A stretch of DNA of 64,000 nucleotides, from positions 21,685,936 through 21,749,935 of the forward strand of contig OX457047.1 of assembly GCA_949752735.1 (NCBI GenBank). Reading direction: 5' to 3'. Position 1 is the stretch's first letter; each line of letters starts with the position of its first letter. Made by a program: the position numbers and the translations under genes. The notes under the pieces were generated by a model that saw only the letters and a program-made list of their open reading frames with translations, ran no database searches and was not told the origin of the DNA. This document shows positions 1-11,300 of the stretch, piece by piece. The DNA comes from Lumbricus terrestris. Its lineage: Eukaryota > Annelida > Clitellata > Crassiclitellata > Lumbricidae.

Positions 1-85
1 ACACATAAGTCATACAGTGAAATACGTTGTTAAACACTGATGTGACCCTTGTTCCTTCATTAATCCTAACACTCCACCCCTACAG

Positions 86-176
86 ACATTTAGAATCTGT
101 TAGAGCCAATCAATTCTTAACTGTGCTGCTGGAGTGTGGCCAGCCAGCTAAACAACTCATGCAACACAGTAGCTGA
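86..176 (+). CDS. Partial terminal exon of an unidentified gene
   Basis: A pyrimidine-rich 3' splice site (ACCCCTACAG, ending at 85) is followed by an open frame that starts after one leftover base and reads HLESVRANQFLTVLLECG, then QPAKQLMQHSS, to a TGA at 174-176. The composition is protein-like and only this frame is open, so I read it as the end of a gene whose upstream exons lie left of the window. An alternative is a donor at 169 spliced to 356, which keeps phase and adds about 18 codons to a TAA at 409-411. Without the inserted element at 194-340, however, that intron would have been only about 32 nt, which is implausibly short. I do not recognise the family. Confidence is low to moderate because only one exon is visible. 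Confidence 0.35.
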
Positions 177-193
177 TAGGTTAGTGTTCTTGC

Positions 194-340
194 CATAGGC
201 GCAACCACCCTATGGGACCCACGGGACGCGTCCCCCCAACTTTTGAGTGGTCCCCAAGCTTTATTATTATGGTCCCCCCAACTTTTAGGACGTGATTCAT
301 TATGGTCCCCCCCAACTTTTAGGACGTGATTGCGTCTATG
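194..340. mobile_element. hAT-like MITE (147 bp), 8-bp TSD
   Basis: The ends are inverted repeats (CATAGGCGCAA left, TTGCGTCTATG right) and the element is flanked by a perfect 8-bp duplication, GTTCTTGC, at 186-193 and 341-348. The interior contains repeated CCCCCCAACTTTTAGGACGTG-like blocks and no coding capacity. Eight-bp target duplications point to the hAT superfamily. Its ends resemble those of the element at 26107-26431. Confidence 0.8.
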
Positions 341-411
341 GTTCTTGCCTTTCAGTCTTTGCAGTGGGAGACTTCCCAGATGGGCAGTCAAAGATTGATG
401 TGAGTTTTTAA

Positions 412-1544
412 GTAAGTAGATTGAATTATTTCAGCTCTGACTGATAAATTCCAAGTAAAATCTATACATAAACTAAGTTTATAAGAAGAGATAACAGTCA
501 GCTGGGTTTTAAAACCTACAAGCATTCCGGTCCAAAAAGTTTCAACAAGCCCCATGCACTTTCCCAGTCCTACAGCTCTGGTTGCACACGCTCAAAGCAA
601 TTCTTAAAACATCCCCATTGAGCACTGCCTTAATTTGTCTTTATCTCCATCAAGGTGAAAAAGTCTATATAGCTAACTACATAAACCGATTCCCAAATGT
701 GATAAAATGAAAAATAGACACAATCCACACAAAAATGTAAGGCAAGAATTTGAAATTACAAAAGGCAATATACAGTTATACACTATCATATTCCTTTAGT
801 ATCAAGAAAAGTTACATATAAGAAAGTTTTTTTTCATTTATAAAAAAATAATTCTCGGAGATCTAGCTTTAACTTAAATTCTGAGGATTAGAGTTTCAGG
901 GATTTCACTAAGCACCAAATTAAAAAACATACTGAGAGTGCTGTTTTTTCCACGATCTATTTCGAAAACCCAATATTTCCTTCGACGATCTAATTCTAAA
1001 TCCCAATGGGTTTTTTTACCCACAGTCTAGCTCAAAGATTACACAATATGTCTATAATTTTGTCAAAACTTGTCATTTTTCACTGCCTGTGAAGTCAAAT
1101 CAAATCGCTGTAGCTGAGCCAACAACAAACTGTACCACTTTAGAAAGATTCTCTCTTTTTATGGGCCCCAGATAGCCTCCACTAGTCTTCTTTCAGGCCC
1201 CAAACCCATACGTATTTTGCTCATGTGCCCTCAGCACCTGCCGGAAAATATTGCCATTGGCCCACTATTAAAAGCGCTTTGACACAACTGCTTTAACTGA
1301 TACAAGTGCAGATTAATAAAATTTACACTTAATGGGATCTCATTCATGAACGGCTGAACGCACTGTTCTTATGCAATTTTTAAACAGTGCAATACAGCAA
1401 TGTGTCAGACTCTTTGACTGCAAGCACATGATTTTAAAATTACCATTGTCATAACTGCTATGCAGGACCTTCTAAATGCTTCTCATGAATCGGTGATAAG
1501 ACTCAATCTTCAGTGTCATCACCACCGCAACAACCTGTCCATTG
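412..1544. other. Non-coding stretch, no feature seen
   Basis: AT-rich sequence with no convincing exon, structured repeat or RNA. It could include the 3' UTR of the gene ending near 176. Confidence 0.4.
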
Positions 1545-1766
1545 TTTGTTTGTATGTGCACTGTTATAGCAACCCTTCCACCTCTCTACTCAGAGGCGCT
1601 CCCGACTACAGAGCGGACACTGCATCGAAGTTTCACGCCAAAACGCTGAGCAATTGCGAGTGAAGGACTTGCCCAAGGTCCCTGCGCGGCGTCTCGAGGT
1701 GGATTCGAACCTGCTACCCTTCGGCTGCAAGGCGACGAACATAGCCACTACAGCACCGTGCCCCGC
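1545..1766 (-). mobile_element. tRNA-derived SINE, family A
   Basis: Read on the minus strand it starts with a GGGGCACGGTG-type tRNA-like head, contains a box-B-like GGTTCGAATCCACC, continues through a body with CACTCGCAATTGCTCAG, and ends in the GAGCGCCTCTGAGTAG tail. Other copies lie at 11198 and 40575 on the plus strand and at 28060-28565 on the minus strand. The tail is shared with LINE 3' ends at 13085-13606 and 38057-38366. Confidence 0.75.
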
Positions 1767-2779
1767 AAATTGTGTCCAATGTCCATGTATAACTATTATC
1801 GTCATCGTCACTGCAGTATTCCATTCTCATTAAAATAGCATGGTATATGACGCTCAGGAATGTTTCAACTTACAGAAAATCGTTGGAATAATCCTCTGAT
1901 ACTAAACGGTTCAAATTCAATACGAGCTGTAATAAGACGAACGAGCGAACTCCAGAGCGAACTAGTGCGCTTAAAATAAGTCCGGTATAGTGGCAATTAA
2001 AACGATGTAAAAACTAGATTAGCAAGTGGAATAAATCCTGATTCAACTGAAATCCCATATTAATTCTCATTCTTGGCACTATCGTCATTTTGCGGCTCTT
2101 AATCGACGACTTAATTTCACACCTCCAAGTCTTTCAGGGCAGCCATTGTCAAGCTCAACATGCACATCCAATCAAATGCTGCTGATTGTGTAGCGCTATA
2201 ACTTGGTTGAGATATTTTATCAGGCACGCAAGTGGGGAAAGTCTTAGACTTTCGTAGCAATTCCAATACCGGTAGTAATAAATTACCAAACTTTAGTGGT
2301 CATGGTCTTCACGCAATTTCAAACTTTCGCAATTTACATAAGAAATGCCACTAAATATGATTTGATCAGACAACGCAGACGCCACAAACACAGAGGCAGG
2401 TCTCCAGCAGAACACTTAAATCACAGTATAAACACAGTATAAATAATCAATAAATTATACCAAAACTCTAATATCTTTGATTATACTGTGCTTGAATCGC
2501 GTAACCAGTCAATGTTGTTCCAAATTGAAGCAAACATGATTGTGTGCTGGCTTGCAGCGCGCAAGGAACAATCTTCAATCTTATGCAACCACAGACCCAT
2601 TCAATTAGTTTTGGTGGGGTCGCTTATGAAACTGGTAAGGAAAAATGTCATCCTGAGCCGGAAAACAGCCATGGTCAAATAAAACAGCAACCATAAACAA
2701 AAGCTGTGAACAGCTAGATGTGAGCGCAATCTATGCATGCTTAGTATTATTATAATAATATAATATCGCTCTATGCGAT
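1767..2779. other. Non-coding stretch, no feature seen
   Basis: No supported exon, RNA gene or inverted-repeat element was found here. The short reading frames near 2488-2682 have no recognisable motif. Confidence 0.4.
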
Positions 2780-3384
2780 ACGTGTTCTTGTAGCTCATGG
2801 CCTCTCCGGGACACGCTTGCATGATGTAGTTCAGGCCACCACATTGGCTCGCCTTATGTATGCCTCCTCTGCTTGGTTTGGCTTTGCTAATTCTGGTCAG
2901 CGCGCGCGTATTAATGCAATAATACGGAAAATGGTGCGGCTCAACTTTCTTCCTGCCGACCAGAAGTCGTTCGATGACCTCTGTGGTCACGCTGATTCCT
3001 CCCTCTTCTCTTTTGTACTCTACAACCCAAGCCACGTCCTTGCTCCTCTATTACCTCCCATTAAAAATGCTACCTACTCACTCCGTCCTCGTTCTCATAA
3101 CCGTGAGATTCCTCATGCAGACGCACTTACCAGATGTGGCTTTATAACACGGATGCTATTCAAGTGACAATATATAAATTTTTTTCTGTCTAGCCTAAGT
3201 TCTCTCCTGTATAGTTCACAACATGTCTATTATGTAGTTGTATAATGTGTTTATTGAATTGCATATTTCTATTTGTCTTGATTGTATAGGGCCTACTTGC
3301 ATTAATTATTCTGTTCTTGTACATTGTTCCCGCAGTGCGTTTGCAGGCGGTTCAATAAAGTATATACTTACTTACTTACTTACT
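2780..3384 (+). mobile_element. 5'-truncated LINE, C-terminal RT region and 3' tail
   Basis: From about 2780 the plus strand encodes AHGLSGTRLHDVVQATTLAR followed by a run with SSAWFGFANSGQRARINAII. This is the C-terminal region typical of non-LTR retrotransposon ORF2 proteins, and it continues open to a stop near 3167. An untranslated tail follows, ending in CGCAGTGCGTTTGCAGGCGG, AATAAAG and a run of CTTA repeats (3361-3384). The 5' part of the element is missing, as usual for dead-on-arrival LINE insertions. The tail closely resembles that of the SINE at 25471-25712. Confidence 0.7.
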
Positions 3385-3504
3385 TTTAATATCATTTAAA
3401 AATAGGAGGCTGTTTAAATAGTGATAGACTGACAAATAATTGAGTTACAGTGCCAGATAACTGTGTATAGACCTTCGACTGAAGCGCGCTAACACCATAA
3501 TCTT

Positions 3505-3590
3505 TTGGGCGCGCTGGTCGGGAGCGCCTCTGAGTAGTTTTATAATTTAAGAAGCGCTATATAAATGCCCAAATGAATAAATGGTATTCT
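3505..3590 (+). mobile_element. SINE/LINE 3' tail fragment just upstream of DHX34
   Basis: GGGAGCGCCTCTGAGTAG, then GAAGCGCTATATAAATG and an AATAAATG-type end, match the 3' tail shared by the family-A SINEs and two LINE fragments. It ends about 150 bp before the DHX34 start codon, so the proximal upstream region of that gene is partly transposon-derived. Confidence 0.6.
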
Positions 3591-3738
3591 TGTGATATAT
3601 AATCCTCTGTGTATATCAACTCTAGCGACATCACGTGGTAAAACATGTGTGTGGAAAACAATTTCGTGTAAAGGTGTCAGTCTGGAGCGAAATTTGTTTA
3701 ATTTATTAAATATTTCATTTCTGAACAAGTGTCGTATC

Positions 3739-6700
3739 ATGTCAAATGATGATATAGCGCGTGTACATTCAAGACAGAGCTGTAAATCGAACAACTCTGA
3801 AAATGACGGCCACGGACACAGAGACAGACATCCAGAAGAACGCTTAAATCGCGAAACCAAACACAGAGCGGACGATTCTGGCAGTAGAAGTACGAGGACA
3901 GATAAAAGTAGCAGAACAGATAAACACGAACCGTCATACAAGAAATCTCGTAATCACCGTGATGACCCAGAAGCAGGTTATCGTGAGGATCGACGGCGGA
4001 GAGGACAGGTGGAGGATTCTGAGCGAATGGCTTCCGAGGCCCATCATAAGAGAGAAGCACAGAACATCGACCGTAAATCACGCGAATTGGGTGCCACGGA
4101 TCAAAAGAAAGAAGTACTAGATGGATTTAATGATGATGTCGATACAGACTGGGAGGGGTACAGGTCGGTTCTAGATGGACTATTCTTTCGTGAAGTAGAC
4201 GTCATTAAACGAAACAGCCAAGAATATCACGACTTCTGGCTATTCCTTAAGAAGTACCAAGATTTCCAGAGGAGAAACCCTCATAAAAGATCAAAGATGC
4301 TTACGGAAGAAGACCTTGAGAACACTAGTCACAGTGGTCGGCTAGACATTCCAAGCATCTACAACAAACGATACCGAATAAATATTTCGTTGGGTTGTAA
4401 GAACACGGAGAGTGTTCTTCAAAGACAACCTAAACGTTGTCGCAGTGGAATGCCTGATCTGACTACAGTGCAGCTGAAATACTTTCAACAGGCTCTTCTA
4501 CATTATTCTGACTTTCAACAGAAGCAAAAATTCGCAAAACTCAAAAAGATTAAGAAGGACCAGCAGAACTTACCCATACACCAATACAAAGCAGAAGTAC
4601 TTGAGGCAGTTGCACAGAACCAAGTCGTGGTGGTTGCGGGTGACACGGGATGCGGCAAATCGACGCAGGTTCCGCAATACTTGTTAGAAGCCGGCTACGA
4701 GAACATTGCATGTACGCAACCACGACGAATTGCATGCATTTCACTGTCAAAGCGAGTGTCTTTCGAAACGTTAAACGAGTACGGGTCGGAGGTCGCATTT
4801 CAGGTGCGATTTGAAAAAAGTCGGACGCAGGCAACAAAGATCTTGTTTTTGACCGAGGGACTGCTTCTTCGGCAGATCGAAATCGATCCAAGCCTCAAAC
4901 AGTACAACGTGATCTTGATCGACGAGGTCCACGAGCGACACATCCACACGGACTTCCTGCTCGGTGTTATCAAGTGCATCCTTTACCAGAGACCGGACCT
5001 GAAGCTGGTTCTGATGTCGGCAACTATAAACATCGAGCTATTCAGCGGTTACTTTGACAATGCACCGGTCTGTAAAGTTCCAGGAAGGTTGTATCCCATA
5101 CAACTGCAGTACATTCCCAAAGAAGCGACGGATATAGCGGATAAGAAAGACCGCCTGGATCCGAGCCCCTACATGAGGATCTTGCAACTGATCGATCATA
5201 AATATCCACCAACCGAGAGAGGAGACGTGCTGATCTTTCTCAGCGGACTGTCCGACATCATGGCAGTGGTTGAGGCTGCGAAGGAGTACACTCAGAAAGT
5301 GAAATCTTGGATTATTCTTCCACTTCACAGTGCGCTTTCGATTGCCGAGCAAGACAAGGTCTTCGACTACGCCCCGGAAGGAATCAGAAAGTGTGTTGTC
5401 TCGACCAACATCGCCGAAACCTCGGTGACGATTGACGGAATTCGATTTGTAGTCGACTCGGGAAAGGTGAAAGAGATGAACTACGACACGAAGTTCGGTA
5501 TGCAGAAGCTGCAGGAATTCTGGATCAGCCGAGCAAGTGCCGAGCAACGAAAGGGTCGTGCAGGAAGAACAGGGCCAGGGGTTTGCTATCGTCTGTACTC
5601 GGAGTCGGATTACGATGCGTTCCAGGAGTACTCCACTCCGGAAATCCAACGAGTGCCGCTCGACTCTCTCCTGCTCCAGTTGATCTCGATGGGGCTTCCC
5701 GATGCGAGAAAGTTTCCATTTATAGAACCTCCGCCGAAGGCAAGCATTGAAACATCGGTTGCATTTCTAAAAGAACAGGGTGCTCTGCTGGAAAATGAGC
5801 AAATGACCCCAATTGGTGAGTTGCTTGCTCAGCTACCGGTTGATGTAATTGTAGGTAAGATGCTCATTATGGCGTCGGTGTTTGATATGATCGATCCTGT
5901 CCTTACGATTGCTGCTGGACTTTGTATCCAGTCCGTATTTACGACGCGAGCACATCGTGACTATGATGCCACACAGCTACGGAAGTCGTTCGAGTCCGAC
6001 CATGGCGACCCACTAACGCTATTGAATGCGTTTGATTCCTGGGTCAAGGTGAAGGCCGAGGGAGGCGACACTCGCAAGTGGTGCAGGAGGCGAGGTCTAG
6101 AGGAGCAACGTTTCTACGAAATGACTAAACTCAAGCAGCAGTTTCGTGAGCTGCTCATGGATCATGGACTCCTGAACCGGGAAGTTACGGACACGTACAC
6201 GGATCCCGAGGACCGACGCAAGAAAGTGATGGACCGACGCAAGTTGAGTGAGCTGAGACATGAGCAGAGAAAAACATCCAGGAAGCGCAAGGTGCTTAAG
6301 ATGGAGGATGATGACTGGAATATTGAACATGATGATGACGACGGTGAAGCTGATGAGAAAGCGGAGGATCCTACTGACGATCTAGACGTAAACATCAAAG
6401 ATCTAGAATTTCGGCTGAAGAATGACATGACATCGTTGCACGAGAAAGCAAACGCCAGTCGCAATCTGACGCAAAAGGAATTGATCATGTTGAAGGTGAT
6501 ACTGTGCAGCGGCCTTTACCCACAGATCGCCATTGCAGACGACCACAATACCTTCAAAGCAGACACCGATCAGGTTTTTCACACAAAGAAAAAGGGCTTT
6601 GTCCTTCTCCACCCGACCAGCGTGTTCACCTTAAACCCGGATGTTTTGCAGTTGAAAGACCATGAAATTAAGGAAGTGCCAGGGAAGCCAAGCAGTCGTG

Positions 6701-7569
6701 GCCACCTAAGCAATAAGCATCAGCTTCTGGCTTTTCTGACGCTGCTTGAAACAACAAAGCCTTACCTCATGGGGTCAATGCGTGTTCCTGCGCTGCAAAC
6801 AGTTCTGCTTTTCTCCAACAGTCTTGACACAAATCAGGATTTTCGGAGAATAGTATGTGATGGGTGGCTTGAGGTTAAGTTCGAAGAGGGAGAGGATGCA
6901 GAGGCGATTATTGATGCTGTAATAAAGCTGCGAACAACGTGGCACCACTTGCTGAAGCAAAAGCTCGAACTGTGCGGACGCCATCCAGGCGCCGATAAGG
7001 TTCTTCAGCGGCGGAAACTGCGACACACGCAAACAACGCTAAGCACAAAACTAGCCGAGTTCCTGCATACCGACATCCACTACTACATCCGTAGGGTACA
7101 TGCAGCGGAAACCCAGACTCTTTATCGTGGTCCCAGTATGGTCGTCGAAGATAGCCGATCACAGAATCTGCTTCGTGATTTGGTTAATCTGGGGGGTGAC
7201 CCACACCCTTATAAGGGCGGCCTGCAGGTTACACCTTATCTGGTCTATGACTGTCTACAGGAAGATGAGGTGGCATCTCTATGGGGGGAGTTTACACAGT
7301 GCATGCAGCGCCACTGGACATGTCCCGAATGTCACCGGGCAATGATAGTCACAGTGGCCGAGAGGCTGAGGCATCAGCAGGACTGCCAGAAAGAACAGTT
7401 GGTTGGCGATGCAGAAAAGGCGATCAGAAACGCTGAGGAGAAGGTGAAAATGGATGCAGTTGACCGCACTCGAAAGCCGCACCACTGCCCAACGTGCAAA
7501 AAAGACTTCAGATTCACAACAGTTGAAATATTCAAGCACAAGAAAGACTGCACATCTGAAAGCAACTGA
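3739..7569 (+). CDS. DHX34: DHX34-type DEAH-box RNA helicase, intronless
   Basis: A single uninterrupted frame of 1276 codons. I chose the ATG at 3739 (MSNDDIARVH); the frame is open upstream to 3592 but has no other convincing start. The first ~130 residues are charged, rich in RD/RE/KS. Helicase motifs follow: Walker A GDTGCGKST at 301-309, DEVH at 395-398, SAT at 427-429, STNIAETSVTIDG from 555 and QRKGRAGRTGPG from 603. Winged-helix/HA2 and OB-fold segments come next, with an acidic linker near 856-878. The C-terminus has two zinc-finger-like pairs (CPEC from 1195, CPTC from 1250) with downstream His/Cys, as in DHX34. Members of the family help activate UPF1 in nonsense-mediated mRNA decay. 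Vertebrate DHX34 is about 1140 residues and multi-exonic, so the lack of introns and the longer N-terminus are notable. A polyadenylation signal AATAAA lies at 7909-7914. The identification rests on collinear similarity over the whole length. Confidence 0.93.
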   Translation: MSNDDIARVHSRQSCKSNNSENDGHGHRDRHPEERLNRETKHRADDSGSRSTRTDKSSRTDKHEPSYKKSRNHRDDPEAGYREDRRRRGQVEDSERMASEAHHKREAQNIDRKSRELGATDQKKEVLDGFNDDVDTDWEGYRSVLDGLFFREVDVIKRNSQEYHDFWLFLKKYQDFQRRNPHKRSKMLTEEDLENTSHSGRLDIPSIYNKRYRINISLGCKNTESVLQRQPKRCRSGMPDLTTVQLKYFQQALLHYSDFQQKQKFAKLKKIKKDQQNLPIHQYKAEVLEAVAQNQVVVVAGDTGCGKSTQVPQYLLEAGYENIACTQPRRIACISLSKRVSFETLNEYGSEVAFQVRFEKSRTQATKILFLTEGLLLRQIEIDPSLKQYNVILIDEVHERHIHTDFLLGVIKCILYQRPDLKLVLMSATINIELFSGYFDNAPVCKVPGRLYPIQLQYIPKEATDIADKKDRLDPSPYMRILQLIDHKYPPTERGDVLIFLSGLSDIMAVVEAAKEYTQKVKSWIILPLHSALSIAEQDKVFDYAPEGIRKCVVSTNIAETSVTIDGIRFVVDSGKVKEMNYDTKFGMQKLQEFWISRASAEQRKGRAGRTGPGVCYRLYSESDYDAFQEYSTPEIQRVPLDSLLLQLISMGLPDARKFPFIEPPPKASIETSVAFLKEQGALLENEQMTPIGELLAQLPVDVIVGKMLIMASVFDMIDPVLTIAAGLCIQSVFTTRAHRDYDATQLRKSFESDHGDPLTLLNAFDSWVKVKAEGGDTRKWCRRRGLEEQRFYEMTKLKQQFRELLMDHGLLNREVTDTYTDPEDRRKKVMDRRKLSELRHEQRKTSRKRKVLKMEDDDWNIEHDDDDGEADEKAEDPTDDLDVNIKDLEFRLKNDMTSLHEKANASRNLTQKELIMLKVILCSGLYPQIAIADDHNTFKADTDQVFHTKKKGFVLLHPTSVFTLNPDVLQLKDHEIKEVPGKPSSRGHLSNKHQLLAFLTLLETTKPYLMGSMRVPALQTVLLFSNSLDTNQDFRRIVCDGWLEVKFEEGEDAEAIIDAVIKLRTTWHHLLKQKLELCGRHPGADKVLQRRKLRHTQTTLSTKLAEFLHTDIHYYIRRVHAAETQTLYRGPSMVVEDSRSQNLLRDLVNLGGDPHPYKGGLQVTPYLVYDCLQEDEVASLWGEFTQCMQRHWTCPECHRAMIVTVAERLRHQQDCQKEQLVGDAEKAIRNAEEKVKMDAVDRTRKPHHCPTCKKDFRFTTVEIFKHKKDCTSESN

Positions 7570-7849
7570 ATACCGTTGTGGGCAGTTAAGAAAAATTAAA
7601 ATTATGTTAACTAGGTTTGTCTTTACTTCTTAAAATTAGTGTTTTACAGATTGAAATGTGAAAATGCCAAGTTGTGCTGCAGTGAGGCCTGTATTATAGA
7701 AATGCAGCACAAGTTCATTAGCTCATTTGTTTCAAGTTTTCCACAAAATGCAGATTACCTATTGTGCTACTACATTAGTAGTTTAGACTCAAGCTTTCAG
7801 AAACTAATCTGTTGCCTACGGAGTGTACAAATTTGTTCGTTCCTGAACA

Positions 7850-7875
7850 TTTATTGGAAAGACTTGAGATTTATT
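7850..7875 (-). other. Candidate polyadenylation signals of the PCGF gene
   Basis: Two AATAAA hexamers on the minus strand (7850-7855 and 7870-7875) are the first canonical ones I found downstream of the PCGF stop at 8314. They lie inside the presumed 3' UTR of DHX34. Confidence 0.3.
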
Positions 7876-7908
7876 CATCTGTTTCAAAACATTTGTCACT
7901 ATGCATGA

Positions 7909-7914
7909 AATAAA
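7909..7914 (+). other. Polyadenylation signal for DHX34
   Basis: AATAAA lies 340 bases after the DHX34 stop codon. It is the first canonical signal on the plus strand; an ATTAAA variant occurs near 7594. Confidence 0.5.
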
Positions 7915-8313
7915 CCCATCATATCATTTGAAGTATTCATCTGTCGTAAAACATTTCTATATCTTTGTAAGAGTCATCACTGAAGGTGGTGAACCTTCAT
8001 ACCTAATTCATTGTGTAACAAGTGTTAAATTTAGGTAACAGTTCTTTCTTAATTGGATAGTATACAAACAAATGCACAAAATTCATACATGTGTAAATAA
8101 CAGTTTGCAATTGGTTTTTTGCTTGAAAAGATCTGATGGCTAAATTGCAGTCATGCTGAAACATTTGTTGCAGCAAGAGATAACGTCCAATAAATCAGGT
8201 GCCAGGATGCACACAGTATGGAAACATCATGTCTACAGAGGTACAGCTGAGGATGATTGCTTTCATTTCGTCAATCCACCAACAATCGTTGATCGTATTT
8301 GATTCTGTTTTCA

Positions 8314-11300
8314 TCATGAGAACACATTCTTTTTGGGAAGAACAGCATAATGAAGAATGATTGGTTTTGTCTGAAATAAAAAAGGACAACAAATTATCTA
8401 CTATCTTGTCAACAAGTAAACTAGCAAGTTTTATTGAAAAATGGCTGTCCAAAGCAACCAACATTACACATTCAAGTGGAAACAAACTTTACCAAAAGTA
8501 AGCCTACGTTACTATAAGTAAAATATAATTAATAGTGTCCGATTGTGCCTCAAAGTGAAACTGCAGTCAAAAATTATAAGTAGCTGAAGAAAAGTAGTGA
8601 AGCTCGACAAGTCTGAGAAACCAGTACTCGGGCTGTGGTTAACAAGAAAACTGAAACAGATGAGGCGAGTTTAGACAGGAATGCTATTAACCCTTTAACA
8701 ATGAGCTGCACTGGTTTCTCACACTTCTTTTTACACGCTCGTCGTTAAGGGGTTAAAGAATTGACAGAACGGGCAGTGAAAGCCAAAGGCCACAAACAGC
8801 AAGAAATCAAAGTGCCCAACACTGTTCATATTGATGGGCACAATAAGAAACATGGCAGTAGATTAAATGCAGTATGGTTTGGTAGGAGAGGTGGGCCAGG
8901 AGCACAGATAGACCGGCCAAACGTATTATGATAGCAAGCCACACTAAAATACGTTGGCTAACACCATACATAGCTAAGAGGTAATGCAGAGACCTGCTAT
9001 TACATTTGAGATTCAAATCTTGCACTATGAACTGGACAAAATTTGAGCAACACAACTGACAAGTTGTCATTACGCTCAATAATGTAAATACATTAAAACT
9101 ACAGGTGCAGGCACTTAAGCGACTTACTGCTGAATGTGGAAAGAAAGCATCACAGACGGAACCCAGAGTCAAAGACTCGTTCAGATGGTAAGTAAAAGCA
9201 AAAACACACACCTGCAAAAAAATAGTCACATGTTGTCACCTATGCCATTGCCAGTAATAAATAATATTATATTCAATTACCAGGTAACAAGCAAAAACGT
9301 CCAAAAATTTTTCCCTACGACCTTTTTATTTTTTATTTTTCTCATGACCTGTTTCAGGATTCATTGCATACATTAGATGTCAAAAATGTGGTCATTGGTA
9401 TAAAGTCTCTGATGAATACATACTGCATAGGCCTAAATGTTAGACATGCAACCATGCCAAGACTCAGCATAGGCAGGTCACGAAAAAATCAGTGCCGGGT
9501 CACATACCAAAACAGACCACGCTCACTTTCAGCCCTGGACGGTTGGGTTAGGAAGGGAGGGAGAGAGAGACAGGGATGGACTAGAAACCTTCACAGGGAT
9601 GGACCAGACACCTTCACAGGGGCAAAAGGAAATTTGAATTTTCAGCCGCCTCAGGAGGGAGGGATGGTTGGATGTAGAGATAGAGGGTGGGAAGAAACAG
9701 ATAGCTGGATGCAGGGTAATAGGCAGGGAAGAGGGAAAATTGTCATGATATGATGATGTGATGACTCGTTTCTTGACATTGTCAAATTGTTTTTAACCAG
9801 TCATTTTAACCATCTTAGGATAGTAGTCACTCAATCATCTAGCATATAAATAAAAAGAAATAATTTAAATTAGTCACCTGTACACCCGAATCTAAGTTGA
9901 GCTTTTTGTGGAGGTAGGTCTGGATGCGCCCAACAGTTGTGTATCTTGGTACCCAGAGATATCGTCTTAGCATCGACTAAACAATGGACCAACAAACAAG
10001 ATCAACAAAAGAAAAAACCAACATATCAACAAAAGAAAACAGCTACACCCATTCTGAGAAGCAAGTATATTCTAAACAGTTAAGCCTATAACAGTACCAT
10101 TCTAAATAACGAGTAACTCTAATATATACAGCAGAAGTTGAATACTAATTCCATTATTAATGAATTTAACACTAAGACGCCTGCAATATCTATTAGACTG
10201 ATGTTGCCTAAAAAAATGTTAGACTAGGATTTATAATGGTGAGTTGGTGACTTACTCGAATGGCTTCTGTGCAGCCGATTCCAAGGGAACCACTGAAATC
10301 AGAGAAGATGAACATGCTATCAGAACAGTCATAATGAGTCACATGCATGCTGCTGGAAAAGTTTCTATGGCACAAAGCCAATCAGTTTTAGTTTTCAAGT
10401 GCAAACAAACTTGCGAGTCCAAAAACACTTGGAAAAAGCAATGCACCCCATGCTTGGGTAACAATACACAAACTGGTCTTTTTTCTGTTCCATTAGTAAC
10501 AGATGATATGAAGTTTAACACGTCTTAGAGAACTGTAAACATGAACAAAGCAAAGAGGAATAAAGATACCACTCTACGAAAACCTTCAAACTGGTTACTT
10601 AAGGCATACAAGAAATGTCAGTATGCTGATTGGCTGCCAGTACTAGATCGCAGTACATTCAAGACCTAGATATGGGTCTTGCACCATCTTGCACCTGCCT
10701 ACCTATTAACTGGTTCTCTCTGTCTCTTTGTCTCACTCAGTTAAAAACAAAGACCAAAGTGAATGTCTTCTTATCAAAGTCATGACATGAGTTGGGGAGG
10801 TCTGAATGGTAAGACACTGGCCAGAAGATCAGAAGGACATGGATTCTATACCTACCGGCCCAAAAGGCTGACTGGTCTTCCACCCAATAGGGAGTGACTG
10901 TATAACGAGCAGGACAAGTGAAAGTGGGTACCTTGCAGCCTGCCATGCAGTAAAATTCATATCCTGTTAAACCTCGTATCATCTGTTACTACTATATCAA
11001 GCAATCTGCATACTTCTCAGTTCAAATTAATAAATGAACATTATTATCAATGGCATGGAAATGTATCTGGAATAAACTACACCAGACCTTTTTGTCTTCT
11101 GCATGGGATTGTGCATTCCATCAAGGCTTGCAAATAATTATGATCTGCTTTCTAAATTAAAACTGGTGTTCATTCTGACTACTACTGGTACACTATTGTG
11201 GGAGGCGGTGGTGTAGTGGGTATGTTTGTTGCCTTGCAGCTGGAGGGCTGCAGGTTCAAATCCACCTCAAGCAGCCGTGTAGGGACCTTGGGCAAGTTTT

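Noticed and set aside
3592..3738. 49-codon in-frame extension upstream of the DHX34 ATG
   Set aside because: It opens with GTG, not ATG, overlaps the end of a transposon tail and has no similarity to the family; ATG 3739 is preferred.
5038..5649. 203-codon minus-strand frame inside DHX34
   Set aside because: Antisense shadow of the helicase core.
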